NCBI RefSeq assembly: GCF_004519545.1
Contig: NZ_SDKM01000013.1
Coordinates: forward strand, 1 to 64,000
DNA length: 64,000 nt
From: Nocardioides guangzhouensis
Lineage (GTDB): Bacteria > Actinomycetota > Actinomycetes > Propionibacteriales > Nocardioidaceae
Direction: 5' to 3'
Of this stretch, positions 8,135 to 19,203 are shown one piece after another. Position numbers and translations under genes: made by a program. The notes below the pieces were generated by a model, which was given only the letters and a program-made list of their open reading frames with translations, was not told where the DNA came from and did not search any database. Positions within the stretch are counted from its first letter, which is position 1. The number at the start of each line of letters is the position of its first letter.

Positions 8135-9087
8135 GTCGTCTCCTCCTGCTCGTGGTGAGCCGGCACGTCCTGTGCCGGGTCACCGCCCTCGTCAACCTGG
8201 TGAGTCGGCACATCGTGTGCCGGGTCACCGTCGGGCGGCGTGCCGTCGAACTCGTCGGTGATCTCGACCTCGCCCTCCTGGGCACCGGTCCAGCGCACCG
8301 TCAGCTCGCCCAGCGGCGTCACCTGGTCGAAGCCCACCGCGCCCTCGCGGAACAGCTCGAGCAGCGACAGGAACCGCGCCACGGTGGTCAGCCGGTCGGG
8401 CGAGTCGCCGCACAGGGCCCGGAACGTCATCGTCCCACTGCGGCGCAGCCGGTCCACCACCAGTGCCGCCTGCTCCCGTACGGAGACCTTGGCGGCGTGG
8501 ATGTGGTGCAGGGACAGCTCGAGGATCGGCTTCGGCTCCATCGCCTTGGCGGCCAGCCTCGCGAACTGCTCGAGGCCGATGCCGATCAGCACCTCGGGCA
8601 GCAGCGAGGCGTAGCGCTCCTCGAGCCCGACCGCCCGGGCGTGCCGCTTGGACTCCCCCTCCAGCCGGCGCTCCAGCACCCCGGCGACCTGCTTGAACGC
8701 CTTGTACTGGAGCAGCCGCGCGAACAGCAGGTCCCGCGCCTCGAGCAGCGCGAGGTCCTCCTCGTCCTCGACGTCGCCCTGCGGCAGCAGCCGGGCCGCC
8801 TTGAGGTCGAGCAGGGTCGCGGCCACCAGCAGGAACGACGTGGTCTGCTCGAGGTCCCAGTGCGGGCCCCCGGCCTTGACGTGCGCGATGAACTCGTCGG
8901 TGACCTGGGAGAGCGCGACCTCGGTGATGTCGAGCTTGTGCTTGGCGATCAGGTTGAGCAGCAGGTCGAAGGGGCCCTCGAAGTTCGCCAGGCGCACCTC
9001 GAACGCCGGCGTCTCACCTGCCCCCTCGCTCGCGTCCTGGCCGGCCCCGGATGGCTGCGGTGCCGGTGGGGCGGCCACGGCGCTCAT
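8131..9087 (-). CDS. scpA: Segregation and condensation protein A (kleisin)
   Basis: ScpA is the kleisin that bridges SMC heads. The 318-residue product has the N-terminal kleisin signature FEVRLANFEGPFDLLLNLI, then EVALSQVTDEFIAH and the ATLLDLKAARLLPQ region. The winged-helix C-terminal part (TMTFRALCGDSPDRLTTVARFLSLLEL, in pieces) is followed by an acidic tail containing the near-repeat DPAHDVPTHQ / DPAQDVPAHH. ATG at 9087 is chosen over ATG at 9123: the stretch GGGACCCCGAATGAGC at this start is identical to the initiation region of the neighbouring RHH gene, while nothing like a ribosome site precedes 9123. Confidence 0.94.
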   Translation of the reverse strand: MSAVAAPPAPQPSGAGQDASEGAGETPAFEVRLANFEGPFDLLLNLIAKHKLDITEVALSQVTDEFIAHVKAGGPHWDLEQTTSFLLVAATLLDLKAARLLPQGDVEDEEDLALLEARDLLFARLLQYKAFKQVAGVLERRLEGESKRHARAVGLEERYASLLPEVLIGIGLEQFARLAAKAMEPKPILELSLHHIHAAKVSVREQAALVVDRLRRSGTMTFRALCGDSPDRLTTVARFLSLLELFREGAVGFDQVTPLGELTVRWTGAQEGEVEITDEFDGTPPDGDPAHDVPTHQVDEGGDPAQDVPAHHEQEETT

Positions 9088-9136
9088 TCGGGGTCCCTGG
9101 CGCAAGCGCAGCGGAGCGAGCATTGCGCTGGGGTGA

Positions 9137-9508
9137 TCAATGGTCCCTCAGCCGTTGGACGATGACGCTGTCGTCACCGTTGAGCTCGAAGTCGGCGAGC
9201 GCGATGGAGATCGCCTCGCGCACCACCCGGCCGCGGTCGACGGCCAGCCCGTGCCGGCGGCGCAGCAGCAGCCGCGCGTGCTCGAGGTCCATCAGCTCGT
9301 CGGAGGTGATGTAGACCGTCATCTTCTCGTCGTGCCGGACCCGGCCGCTGGGCCGCTTCGCGGTGGCGCCGGCGTCCCCGGTCTCCGGCTCCGCCACGGC
9401 CACCTCGACCGGTCGCTCGACCGGTCGGGGGCCGCTCCCGCCGTCGTGCCGCCGCGCGGTCGGGCGGAACAGCTCGTCGGCGGTCGGGAGGCTCACCCGT
9501 CTGCTCAT
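9137..9508 (-). CDS. Ribbon-helix-helix-like protein between parA and scpA
   Basis: The 123-residue protein has a disordered, charged first half and a C-terminal domain that reads like a ribbon-helix-helix fold. There is a basic strand (EKMTVYIT, about residue 62), helix SDELMDLEHARLLLRRRHG, a short turn, then helix DRGRVVREAISIALADF. Such domains usually bind DNA as dimers. Its ATG overlaps the parA stop as ATGA, so it is translated right after ParA. ParA plus a small RHH protein is the architecture of plasmid type Ib partition loci; here it is chromosomal and followed by scpA. Function is inferred from fold impression and context, not from a recognised family. Confidence 0.75.
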   Translation of the reverse strand: MSRRVSLPTADELFRPTARRHDGGSGPRPVERPVEVAVAEPETGDAGATAKRPSGRVRHDEKMTVYITSDELMDLEHARLLLRRRHGLAVDRGRVVREAISIALADFELNGDDSVIVQRLRDH

Positions 9509-10644
9509 TCGGGGTCCCGGCGGAGGTCGTCAGCGGACGAGCGCAGCGGAGGAGGCGAGGACTCCGAGGGAAGGCGACGGGCCAGCACCTCCTTGGCCAG
9601 CTGGCGGTAGGCGTCAGCGCCCGTCGACGTCGAGGCGTACGTCGTGATCGGCTCGCCCGCGACGGTCGAGTCGGAGAACTTGATGGTGCGCCGGATGACC
9701 GTGTGGAACACCTTGTCGCCCCAGGCGTGCACCAGCCGCTCCATGACCTCGCGGCTGTGCAGGGTGCGGCCGTCGAACATGGTGCCGAGCACGCCGTCGA
9801 TCTCGAGCTTGGGGTTGAGCCGCTCCTGGACCTTGTCGATCGTGGTCTTGAGCAGCGCGACGCCCCGGAGCGCGAAGTACTCGCACTCGAGCGGCACGAT
9901 CACGCCGTCGGAGGCGGTCAGCGCGTTGACGGTCAGCAGGCCGAGCGACGGCTGGCAGTCGATGAGGATGACGTCGTACTTCTCGAGGGCCGGGCCGAGC
10001 ACGCGCTGCAGGGTCTGCTCGCGGGCCACCTCGTGCACCAGCTGCACCTCGGCCGCGGAGAGGTCGATGTTGGACGGCAGCAGGTCCATGCCGGGGACGC
10101 CCGAGGGCACCACGACCTCCTCGAAGGAGATGTCGCGCTCCATCAGCAGGTTGTAGACGGTCAGGTCCATCTCGTGCGGGTTGAGGCCCAGGCCCACCGA
10201 CAGCGAGCCCTGCGGGTCGAAGTCGACCAGCAGCACCTTGCGGCCGTACTCCGCGAGGGAGGCGCCGAGGTTGATGGTGGTCGTGGTCTTGCCGACGCCA
10301 CCCTTCTGGTTGCACATCGAGATCACGCGGGCGTTGCCGTGCGTGGCCAGCGGGCGCGGCTCCGGGAAGTCGGGCAGCGGGCGCCCGGTGGGCCCGATCT
10401 CGCGCTCGGCCGTCGCGACCGCGGTCGACGAGCCGTTCGTCGCCGAGCCGTTCTGGGCGCCCATGGTGGTGTCGATCCGGGGCTGGAGGGGGGTCGGTTC
10501 ACTCACGCGGTGCTCGTCTCCGGGGGAAGTCGTGGTGGGCACGGGGGGTGGCCCCAGAGGAGGCATCTCGGGGGCACTGGCACCGTAGTGGCCGCCGTTC
10601 CGGCCGCCGAACTGACCCGGGAATCGGGAGTGGGTACCGCTCAT
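9505..10644 (-). CDS. ParA-family chromosome partitioning ATPase
   Basis: A deviant-Walker ParA/Soj ATPase of 379 residues. The motif CNQKGGVGKTTTTINLG (about residue 110) holds the signature lysine, DFDPQGSLSVGLG is the A' motif, and DVILIDCQPSLGLLTVNAL is Walker B. The first ~100 residues are low-complexity (GGRNGGHYGASAPEMPP, then a Thr/Ser-rich stretch), so the ATPase core is normal in size but has a disordered N-terminal extension. ATG at 10644 is preferred because GAGGAG precedes it by 6 nt; a GTG at 10506 would remove 46 residues. This is the orphan ParA beside scpA, like Rv1708 in M. tuberculosis, rather than the origin-proximal parAB. Confidence 0.9.
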   Translation of the reverse strand: MSGTHSRFPGQFGGRNGGHYGASAPEMPPLGPPPVPTTTSPGDEHRVSEPTPLQPRIDTTMGAQNGSATNGSSTAVATAEREIGPTGRPLPDFPEPRPLATHGNARVISMCNQKGGVGKTTTTINLGASLAEYGRKVLLVDFDPQGSLSVGLGLNPHEMDLTVYNLLMERDISFEEVVVPSGVPGMDLLPSNIDLSAAEVQLVHEVAREQTLQRVLGPALEKYDVILIDCQPSLGLLTVNALTASDGVIVPLECEYFALRGVALLKTTIDKVQERLNPKLEIDGVLGTMFDGRTLHSREVMERLVHAWGDKVFHTVIRRTIKFSDSTVAGEPITTYASTSTGADAYRQLAKEVLARRLPSESSPPPLRSSADDLRRDPE

Positions 10645-10810
10645 GTGCTGCTCCTCGCCGCCCGGGTCGTCCAGGGGCCGTCCAGTGGGGCCGAATGTCG
10701 ACTCGGCGACTTGTCCGCCCGAGCCTGCGCGCGACCCTACGACTCGCCTCCCGCAGCGACAAGCCGAACGCCGGTTCTCCACGCCGGTCCGGGAAATCTG
10801 TTGATGACGT

Positions 10811-10873
10811 GTGCACGGAAGCCGCCCTCCATGCACAAGATCCGGTCTACCTGTGTACAAACCTGTGCATGGG
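10811..10873. promoter_or_regulatory. TGTGCA-rich inverted-repeat cluster upstream of parA
   Basis: Within 63 bp there are several copies or half-copies of TGTGCA/TGCACA: gtgtgcac near 10810, CCATGCACA at 10829-10837, TGTGTACA near 10853 and TGTGCATGG at 10864-10872. The second and fourth are an exact 9-bp inverted repeat. On the minus strand two direct copies of CACAGGT are spaced 13 bp apart. The cluster lies 170-230 bp upstream of the parA start and just past the helicase stop. It could be an operator for the RHH protein, a partition (centromere-like) site, or both; only the repeats are observed. Confidence 0.5.
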
Positions 10874-10915
10874 GAGGACCCGCCGACGGACCCCGGATTT
10901 CTTCGCCGGGACGCC

Positions 10916-13507
10916 TCACAGCCGCCGCATCGCCGACGCCATGACCACCGGTTCACCGGCCCCGTCCGAGGCGTCGAGGTCGACGGTCGCCTCGATCACC
11001 CAGTCGTGGTGGCCCTCGGGGTCGTCCAGGGTCTGGGTGACCCGCCACAGGCGCGCGGTGGTGTCCTCGGGGGCACCGACCGGCGGGCCGGTGGCCGGCT
11101 CGACCGCGAGCAGCGCGGGGCCACGGGCGTCCGCGCCGGTGTGCAGCACCTCGTGCTCGGTGAAGTACTCCTCCAGCGCCGCGTCCCACACCGAGCGGGT
11201 CATCACCACCTCGCGGGCAGGCTCGACCCGGTCGGCGTTCTGCCGCTCGAGCCGGACCAGCGCGTCGAGGTCGTCGCGGGCGACCAGCTCGACCCGGCGG
11301 AACAGCGCGTTGCGCACCATCACCCGGAACGCGCGCTCCTGCCGCGAGATCGGCCGCGGCGGGGGCGGCGGCTCGTGGTGCGCGACGTCGGAGCGGACGT
11401 GCCCGGGGTCGGCCAGCGCCTCCCACTCGTCGAGCAGCGAGGAGTCGGTCTGGCGGACGGTCTCCCCCAGCCACTCGACCAGCTCCTCCAGCTCCGGCGT
11501 GCGGTGCGACTCGGGCACCGTCTGCCGCAGCGTGCGGTAGGCGTCGGTGAGGTAACGCAGCACCAGCCCCTCGGAACGGGCCAGCTGGTAGCGCGATACG
11601 AAGTCGGTGAAGGTCATGGCCTGCTCGTACATCTCGCGGACCACCGACTTCGGCGACAACCCGTCCTCGGGCAGCCACGGGTGGCTCTGCCGGTAGATCT
11701 CGTACGTCGCCTCCAGCAGCTCCGCGAGCGGCTGCGGCCAGGTGACCTCCTCCAGCAGCGCCATCCTCTCGTCGTACTCGAGGCCGTCGGCCTTCATCTC
11801 GGCGACCGCCTCGCCGCGGGCCTGGTGCTGCTGCGCGAACAGCACCTGCCGCGGCGCCTCGAGCACCGCCTCGACCACCGAGACGATGTCGAGGGTGTGC
11901 TCCTCGGCCTCGGGGTCGAGCACGTCGAGCGCGGCCAGCGCGAAGTGCGCGAGCGGCTGGTTGAGGGCGAAGTCGGCCGGCAGGTCCTCGGTGAGCACGA
12001 ACCGCCGGCCGTGCTCGTCCGGCTCCTCCAGGCGCCTGAGCACGCCGGTGGCGAGCAGCGACCGGGCCAGCCGAAGCGCGCGCCGCTCGAGGCGGTGCCG
12101 GTGGCGTGGGTCCTCGTGGCTGGTTCGCAGCATCCGCCGTATCGCCGCGAAGGCGTCCTCCTCGCGGGCCACGACGTTGAGCAGCATCGCGTTGTCGACC
12201 TTCATCCGGGACACCAGCGGCTCGGGGACGCCGGCGACCAGCTTGTCGAAGGTCTGCTCGGTCCACACCACCGCGCCCTCGGGCGGCTTCTTCAGCTGCG
12301 CCTTGCTCTTCTTCTTGGGGTTCGCCTTGTTCCTGGCGTCGGCCCTCGCCCTGGCCCGCTCGTTCTCGATGACGTGCTCGGGCGCCTGCACCACGACGTA
12401 CCCCTGGGTGTCGAAGCCGGCCCGCCCGGCTCGCCCGGCGATCTGGAGGAACTCCCGGGTGCGCAGGATCCGCTGCCGGCTGCCGTCGAACTTCGCGAGC
12501 CCGGTGAACAGCACGGTGCGGATCGGGACGTTGATGCCGACCCCGAGGGTGTCGGTGCCGCAGATGACCTTGAGCAGCCCGGCCTGGGCGAGCTGCTCGA
12601 CCAGCCGGCGGTAGCGCGGCAGCATCCCGGCGTGGTGCACGCCGATCCCGTTGCGCAGCAGCTTCGAGAGGGTCTTGCCGAACCCCGAGCCGAAGCGGAC
12701 GTCGCCGATCCGGGCGGCGATCGCGTCCTTCTCCGCACGGGTGGTCGCGCTGAGGGTGAGCAGGGACGTCGCGTGCTCGACCGCGGCCGCCTGCGTGAAG
12801 TGCACGACGTACGCCGGGACCTGGTGGGTGGTGACCAGCTCCTCGACGGTCTCGGCGAGGGCGGTGAGCGCCCAGCTGAACGACAGCGGCACCGGGCGCT
12901 CGGCGTCGTCGACCAGCGCGGTCTCGCGGCCGGTGCGCGTGGTGAGGTCGTCGACGAACCGGCTGACGTCGCCCAGGGTCGCGGACATCAGCAGGAACTG
13001 TGCCTGCGGCAGCTCCAGCAGCGGCACCTGCCAGGCCCAGCCGCGGTCGGGCTCGGCGTAGAAGTGGAACTCGTCCATGACCACCAGGCCGACGTCGGCG
13101 GCCCGGCCCTCGCGCAGCGCGATGTTGGCCAGCACCTCGGCGGTGCAGCAGATGATCGGGGCGTCGGGGTTCACCGAGGCGTCGCCGGTGAGCATGCCGA
13201 CGTCGGCGGCACCGAAGACCTCGCACAGCGCGAAGAACTTCTCGCTCACCAGCGCCTTGATCGGCGCAGTGTAGAAGCTGACTCGGTCGTCGGCCGCGGC
13301 CGCGAAGTGCGCGGCGGTCGCGACCAGCGACTTCCCGGACCCGGTGGGGGTGGCGAGGATGACGTTGCTGCCGCCGAGCAGCTCGATCACCGCCTCGTCC
13401 TGGTGGGGGTACGGCGTGATGCCCTGGCCCGCCACCCAGCCGTTGAAGGCGTCGTACAGCGTGTCGGCGTCCGCCCCGCGGGGCGGCACCAGCCGGGACA
13501 CCGTCAT
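10916..13507 (-). CDS. DEAD/DEAH-box superfamily 2 helicase with DUF3516-type C terminus
   Basis: The 863-residue protein has the helicase core motifs in order: [10 protein letters not shown] with Walker [10 protein letters not shown] (about residue 55), [12 protein letters not shown] (Ia), VMDEFHFY (a DEFH-type Walker B), LMSATLGD (III). In the second RecA domain are [19 protein letters not shown] and [12 protein letters not shown] (VI). The long C-terminal region matches my memory of the actinobacterial DUF3516 extension. It resembles Ski2/HelY-type RNA helicases, so a role in RNA turnover is plausible but unproven. ATG at 13507 overlaps the xerD stop as ATGA, making it the last gene of pyrG-nudix-xerD-helicase. 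A Lys-rich patch ([14 protein letters not shown]) near residue 400 may bind nucleic acid. Confidence 0.88.
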   Translation of the reverse strand: MTVSRLVPPRGADADTLYDAFNGWVAGQGITPYPHQDEAVIELLGGSNVILATPTGSGKSLVATAAHFAAAADDRVSFYTAPIKALVSEKFFALCEVFGAADVGMLTGDASVNPDAPIICCTAEVLANIALREGRAADVGLVVMDEFHFYAEPDRGWAWQVPLLELPQAQFLLMSATLGDVSRFVDDLTTRTGRETALVDDAERPVPLSFSWALTALAETVEELVTTHQVPAYVVHFTQAAAVEHATSLLTLSATTRAEKDAIAARIGDVRFGSGFGKTLSKLLRNGIGVHHAGMLPRYRRLVEQLAQAGLLKVICGTDTLGVGINVPIRTVLFTGLAKFDGSRQRILRTREFLQIAGRAGRAGFDTQGYVVVQAPEHVIENERARARADARNKANPKKKSKAQLKKPPEGAVVWTEQTFDKLVAGVPEPLVSRMKVDNAMLLNVVAREEDAFAAIRRMLRTSHEDPRHRHRLERRALRLARSLLATGVLRRLEEPDEHGRRFVLTEDLPADFALNQPLAHFALAALDVLDPEAEEHTLDIVSVVEAVLEAPRQVLFAQQHQARGEAVAEMKADGLEYDERMALLEEVTWPQPLAELLEATYEIYRQSHPWLPEDGLSPKSVVREMYEQAMTFTDFVSRYQLARSEGLVLRYLTDAYRTLRQTVPESHRTPELEELVEWLGETVRQTDSSLLDEWEALADPGHVRSDVAHHEPPPPPRPISRQERAFRVMVRNALFRRVELVARDDLDALVRLERQNADRVEPAREVVMTRSVWDAALEEYFTEHEVLHTGADARGPALLAVEPATGPPVGAPEDTTARLWRVTQTLDDPEGHHDWVIEATVDLDASDGAGEPVVMASAMRRL

Positions 13508-14478
13508 CCGCGGGCCCGGGGGTGCGCGGTGGCGAACACCTCGCGCAGGTTGTCGACGGTGACCAGCGTGTAGACCTGCGTGGTGGTGACCGACGCGTGG
13601 CCGAGCAGCTCCTGGACCACACGGACGTCGGCGCCGCCGTCGAGCAGGTGGGTCGCGAACGAGTGCCGCAGGGTGTGTGGCGAGACGTCCCTGGTCACCC
13701 CCGCCCGGTCGGCGGCCTTGACCAGCACCGTCCACGCGCTCTGCCGGGAGAGCCGGCCGCCGCGGGCGTTGAGGAACAGCGCCGGCGTCCCGGTGCCGGC
13801 CGCGACCAGCCCGGGCCGGCCGCGGACGAGGTAGGCGTCGACCGCGGCCCGCGCGTAGGAGCCGACCGGGACGATCCGCTCCTTGTCGCCCTTGCCGCGC
13901 AGCCGGACGGTGCCGTCGGTGAGGTCGAGGTCGTCGACATCGAGGCCGACCGCCTCGGAGATCCGGGCACCGGTGCCGTAGAGCACCTCCAGCAGGGCCC
14001 GGTCGCGCAGTGCGAGCGTGGTGCCCGCGGCCCCGGCCGCCTCGAGGATCGCCTCGACGTCGGAGAGTGGCAGCGCCTTGGGCAGCCGCTTGGCGGGCGT
14101 CGGCGGCTTCACCGACGCGGCCGGGTCGGTGCTGGCCAGCCCGTCGCGCACCGCGAACTTGTGGAAGCCTCGCACCGCGACCACGGTCCGCGCGGCGGAG
14201 GTGGCGCCGAGCGGCGAGTGGGCGGCGTCGCCCTCGCGGAGCCGCACCAGGAACGACGCCACGGTCGCCTCGGTCACCCCGGACAGGTGGGAGATGCCGG
14301 CCTCGTCGAGGAACCCGGCGTACCGCCGCAAGTCGCGGCGGTACGACGAGAGCGTGTTCGCCGCGAGCCCGCGCTCGACGCTCAGGTGGTCGAGGTAGGT
14401 CCGGATCGCACGCCCGATGCCGCTGGGCGCACTGCCCCCGGCCGGGCCGGCCGGGCTCTCCGGCGCCACCGCGGTCAC
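13504..14478 (-). CDS. xerD: Site-specific tyrosine recombinase XerD
   Basis: XerD with XerC resolves chromosome dimers at dif. The 324-residue protein has an N-terminal SAM-like DNA-binding domain ([20 protein letters not shown]) and a catalytic domain with the full RKHRHY set: Arg in TGARISEA, Lys in [10 protein letters not shown], His/Arg in [14 protein letters not shown], His in [11 protein letters not shown] and the nucleophile Tyr in QVYTLVT. GTG at 14478 overlaps the Nudix stop (GTGA). The N-terminal 20 residues are Ala/Pro/Gly-rich and may be non-conserved. Its position beside the Nudix and pyrG genes is the standard chromosomal xerD locus of actinobacteria, so this is housekeeping XerD and not a phage integrase. 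Confidence 0.95.
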   Translation of the reverse strand: MTAVAPESPAGPAGGSAPSGIGRAIRTYLDHLSVERGLAANTLSSYRRDLRRYAGFLDEAGISHLSGVTEATVASFLVRLREGDAAHSPLGATSAARTVVAVRGFHKFAVRDGLASTDPAASVKPPTPAKRLPKALPLSDVEAILEAAGAAGTTLALRDRALLEVLYGTGARISEAVGLDVDDLDLTDGTVRLRGKGDKERIVPVGSYARAAVDAYLVRGRPGLVAAGTGTPALFLNARGGRLSRQSAWTVLVKAADRAGVTRDVSPHTLRHSFATHLLDGGADVRVVQELLGHASVTTTQVYTLVTVDNLREVFATAHPRARG

Positions 14479-15125
14479 CCCGCTCCCCCGGCGATCCCGG
14501 TGCGGCCCGTTGTCCCCGGACGTCCCGCGGTCAGCTCGTCGCGGCGTACCTCGTAGGCGAGCACCGCCTGCACCACCGGGCCGTCGGCCACGCGGCCGTC
14601 GAGCACCGCGGCCAGCAGCTCGTCGAAGGGCACCCAGCGTGCTTCGAGCAGCGCCTCCTCGTGGACCAGCTCGAAGTCACCGCGGTCGCCGTCACGCAGC
14701 CCGCGGGCGAGGTAGATGTGGATCCGCTCGTCGGAGAGACCGGGCGACGACCAGGTGCTGAGCAGGTGCGTCCACTCCTCGGCGACCAGCGCCGCCTCCT
14801 CGAGCAGCTCGCGCCGGGCCACCTCGACCGGGTCCTCGCCGGGCACGTCGCACAGTCCGGCCGGCAGCTCGACCACGCGGTGCCGGACCGGGTGGCGGTA
14901 CTGCGCCTGGGTGTACACCCGCTCCTGCTCGTCGACACCGAGCACGATCACCGAGCCCGGGTGCTCCAGGACGATCCGGCGGAACGCCTCGCCGCCGGTC
15001 GGCAGGGTCACCTCGTCGCCGCGCAGCGCGACCACCCAGTGGTCGCGGTGCAGGTCGGTCGAGGCGACCACCGGCCAGCCCTCCGGCTCGTCGCGGAGGT
15101 CGGGGGCCGGATCCTGGGTGGGCAC
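14475..15125 (-). CDS. Nudix hydrolase, ADP-ribose pyrophosphatase type
   Basis: A 216-residue Nudix protein related to M. tuberculosis Rv1700 (ADP-ribose pyrophosphatase) by both sequence style and position. The Nudix box begins [20 protein letters not shown] and continues ELLEEAAL. As in the mycobacterial enzyme there are six rather than five residues between the first Gly and Glu. The box Gly near the end is Ala here (EEAAL rather than EETGL), a modest deviation. The catalytic REXXEE core is intact. GTG at 15125 is taken as the start although only a weak GGGG precedes it. The stop overlaps xerD by 4 bp; pyrG ends 26 bp upstream. Confidence 0.88.
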   Translation of the reverse strand: MPTQDPAPDLRDEPEGWPVVASTDLHRDHWVVALRGDEVTLPTGGEAFRRIVLEHPGSVIVLGVDEQERVYTQAQYRHPVRHRVVELPAGLCDVPGEDPVEVARRELLEEAALVAEEWTHLLSTWSSPGLSDERIHIYLARGLRDGDRGDFELVHEEALLEARWVPFDELLAAVLDGRVADGPVVQAVLAYEVRRDELTAGRPGTTGRTGIAGGAG

Positions 15126-15151
15126 GGCCCCGACCCTACCCGCGACCGCGG

Positions 15152-16879
<1,728 letters not shown>

Positions 16880-16976
16880 CTACGGGGTTCCAGTCTACCC
16901 ACGATCGGCCGCGACGCGGCAATCAACGGCCGCGACGCGCGGGGTGTCGTCCGGCTCGATCCGTCCCGGCAGCGTC

Positions 16977-17894
16977 TCAGCCCTGCGGCAGCGGACCGTC
17001 GGTGCCGTCGACGCCGTAGTGCCGGGGCCCGCCCTGCTTCTCCTGGGCCAGGGCCAGCACCGTGGCCAGCCGCCCGGCCTCGGTCTGCACCGAGTCCACG
17101 GTCGACACCACGGCAGCGGTCTCGTCGTCGGCGCGCAGGGTCTGCAGCACGCCGCCGGTCGCCGAGGCCGTGGTCCCGGCCACCACCACCCCGTCGGCGG
17201 TCGAGGCGAGGCCGGTGAGCAGGCCGCCGTAGATGTTGGTCTCGCCGGCCTTGTCGGTCGGCTCGTCGCCGAGCACCACCAGCACGAGGCTGCCGCGCTG
17301 GGTGGTCTCCGCCGGGGAGCTCATCAGCTTGGCGCCGCGGAGGCTGCCGAGGATGTCGGTGGCGGCCTGGTCGGTGGCCGCGCCGTGGTCGCTGACGCTG
17401 GCGACGGCACGGCCGATCAGCTGACCCATGCGCACGTAGGTCGTGGCGTCCGGGGCGACCGCGGCGGTGCCCACGGCCTCGGTGACCTGGCTCGAGAGCG
17501 TGTCGACCAGCGACTTCTTGTCGGGGGCCAGCAGGTCCGGCCGGGCGCCGTACCGGCCGCTGACGGTGCCGCCCGCCTGCGCAACCCCAGCGGTCAGCGC
17601 GGCCACCGTCTGCTGGTCGGCGCCGGGCAGCACCACGATGCTGACCGGGCGCAGGGTCAGCTGGCCCTTCACCGCCGCGGGGACCAGGCCGGAGGTGACC
17701 TCGTCCTGGTAGTCGCCGGCGGTCCGCTCGGCCGCCAGCTCCGCGGCGAGCGTGTCGGCGTCGCGGCCGGAGCCGCCGTCGTCGGCGACGGCCTTGCCGA
17801 GGTCGGAGAGAGGTCCCCCGCCGAGGGCGACGCCGAGCGCCAGCGCGAGCAGGACGGCCAGGATCGACACGGAGTGGTGGCGGAGCCGGGTCAC
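16977..17894 (-). CDS. MctB/SteB-like outer-envelope protein
   Basis: A 305-residue protein related to Rv1698 (MctB, a copper-transport-linked protein) and to corynebacterial SteB. It starts VTRLRHHSVSILAVLLALAL, giving one N-terminal membrane or signal segment with the remainder outside. The rest is Ala/Val/Thr-rich alternating sequence including a GRYGARPDLL segment and no catalytic motif. GTG at 17894 overlaps the steA stop by 4 bp, and the steA-mctB pairing is conserved in mycobacteria and corynebacteria. The corynebacterial pair is known to act in cell separation, so that role fits as well as copper handling. I cannot choose between them from sequence. Confidence 0.82.
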   Translation of the reverse strand: MTRLRHHSVSILAVLLALALGVALGGGPLSDLGKAVADDGGSGRDADTLAAELAAERTAGDYQDEVTSGLVPAAVKGQLTLRPVSIVVLPGADQQTVAALTAGVAQAGGTVSGRYGARPDLLAPDKKSLVDTLSSQVTEAVGTAAVAPDATTYVRMGQLIGRAVASVSDHGAATDQAATDILGSLRGAKLMSSPAETTQRGSLVLVVLGDEPTDKAGETNIYGGLLTGLASTADGVVVAGTTASATGGVLQTLRADDETAAVVSTVDSVQTEAGRLATVLALAQEKQGGPRHYGVDGTDGPLPQG

Positions 17895-19081
17895 GGGAAC
17901 AGTCCTCGGATCTGGTCGATGAGGTCGGACAGGTGCGGCTGCAGGTCGGCCCACCACTCCTGGCCCACCGGGGTCGCCGCGATCGCGACGCCCACCGCGA
18001 GCAGGCCCAGCAGCAGGGTGAGCCACACGTGCCGGGCGCGCACCCGGCCGGAGTAGAGGGACGGGACTGCCCGGGCGTCGACCAGCTGCGGGCCGACCCG
18101 GAGCCGGGTGAGGTACGTCGAGGCGAGGCCGGCGCGCTGCCGGTCCAGGAAGTCGTCCAGGCTGGCGTGCACGCCGGCGCCGATCACCAGCGAGGCGCCG
18201 GCCAGCCAGGCCAGCATGAGCGCCGCGTCCTCGGGCGTGGCGCCGGTCTCGAAGCGCAGCGGACGCACGCCGAGCCGCTCCATCGCGTCCATCGGGGTGC
18301 TGCCCTCGCCGCGGTCGACCACCACGACGACATCGGTGGCGTTCCGCAGCGCCTTGGCGGACACCCGGTCCTCGGCGTGGTGCGGCGAGCTGAGCACGAT
18401 CACGTCGGGCTGACGCCCGGCCTCGAGCAGGATGTCCGCGGCGGCGTCGACCGCGACCAGCACCGGGCGCTGCTCGCGCAGGTAGGTCCGGATTCCCCTC
18501 AGCTCGGCGGCGAGGTCCGGCCCGGGCACCACGACCACCACCGGCCGCCGTTCGACCCGGGTGTTCAGGCGGGGCGCGCCGGTCCCGTGCAGCAGCAGGT
18601 CGGCCTCGCGACGCAGGAACTCGGTGCTGTTGTGGGTGAAGGTCTCGAGCTGGACTGCCATGCCCGACCGGGCCGAGTCGAGCTGCTCGTCGAGCGCGTC
18701 GGCGTCGAGGACGCGGCCGCTGGCGAGCTGCTCCTCGCCGGCGTAGACCACACCGTCGTCGATCCGGATCAGCTGCCCGTCGCGGATCCGCGACCACTCC
18801 TCGGGGTCGACCTCGTCGACGAGCAGGACCCCGGCCTCGGCGAGCACCGACGGGCCGAGGTTCGGGTAGCGGCCGGAGACGAACCGGCTGCGGTTCACCA
18901 CCGCGGCGACCTCGGCGTCCACCAGCTTCTGGGCGGTGGCGCGGTCGAGGTCGAGGTGGTCGATGACCGCGATGTCGCCGCGGTCGAGTCGGGAGACGAG
19001 GCTGCGGGTACGCCGGTCGACCCTCGCCGTGCCGGTCAGGCCGGGCAGGGTTCCGTCGGGAGATCTGCGCGCGAGTTTCAT
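17891..19081 (-). CDS. steA: SteA-like cell-division/septal protein
   Basis: The 396-residue product matches the actinobacterial SteA (Rv1697-like) family. It has an N-terminal soluble part with thiamin-pyrophosphokinase-like segments (DRGDIAVIDHLDLDR, VVNRSRFVSGRYPNLGP, PDVIVLSSPHHAEDR) and one C-terminal membrane helix near the end (VWLTLLLGLLAVGVAIAA). ATG at 19081 (MKLARRSPDG) is chosen; the frame is open to 19141 but the extension is not family-like. No strong Shine-Dalgarno sequence is visible. It is coupled to the mctB/steB gene by a GTGA overlap. In Corynebacterium the SteA/SteB pair supports septal cell-wall separation; the same role here is inference. Confidence 0.82.
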   Translation of the reverse strand: MKLARRSPDGTLPGLTGTARVDRRTRSLVSRLDRGDIAVIDHLDLDRATAQKLVDAEVAAVVNRSRFVSGRYPNLGPSVLAEAGVLLVDEVDPEEWSRIRDGQLIRIDDGVVYAGEEQLASGRVLDADALDEQLDSARSGMAVQLETFTHNSTEFLRREADLLLHGTGAPRLNTRVERRPVVVVVPGPDLAAELRGIRTYLREQRPVLVAVDAAADILLEAGRQPDVIVLSSPHHAEDRVSAKALRNATDVVVVVDRGEGSTPMDAMERLGVRPLRFETGATPEDAALMLAWLAGASLVIGAGVHASLDDFLDRQRAGLASTYLTRLRVGPQLVDARAVPSLYSGRVRARHVWLTLLLGLLAVGVAIAATPVGQEWWADLQPHLSDLIDQIRGLFP

Positions 19082-19203
19082 GACCGCTGCATCGTGACAT
19101 GCGGACGGGGCCCGATCTCGGACCACACGCGGGGCGCGCACGAGTCGGGCCGGAGGTGGCCGACGGGCCGGGAAGCGGCTCGCTCAGGCGTGCGCGGCGC
19201 TCG

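Noticed and set aside
10811..13573. 920-codon plus-strand open frame opposite the helicase
   Set aside because: Composition-driven antisense frame; the minus strand carries all helicase motifs.
13504..14478. Tyrosine recombinase as evidence of a prophage or integrative element
   Set aside because: It is the housekeeping xerD in the conserved pyrG-nudix-xerD operon; no phage or transfer genes are nearby.
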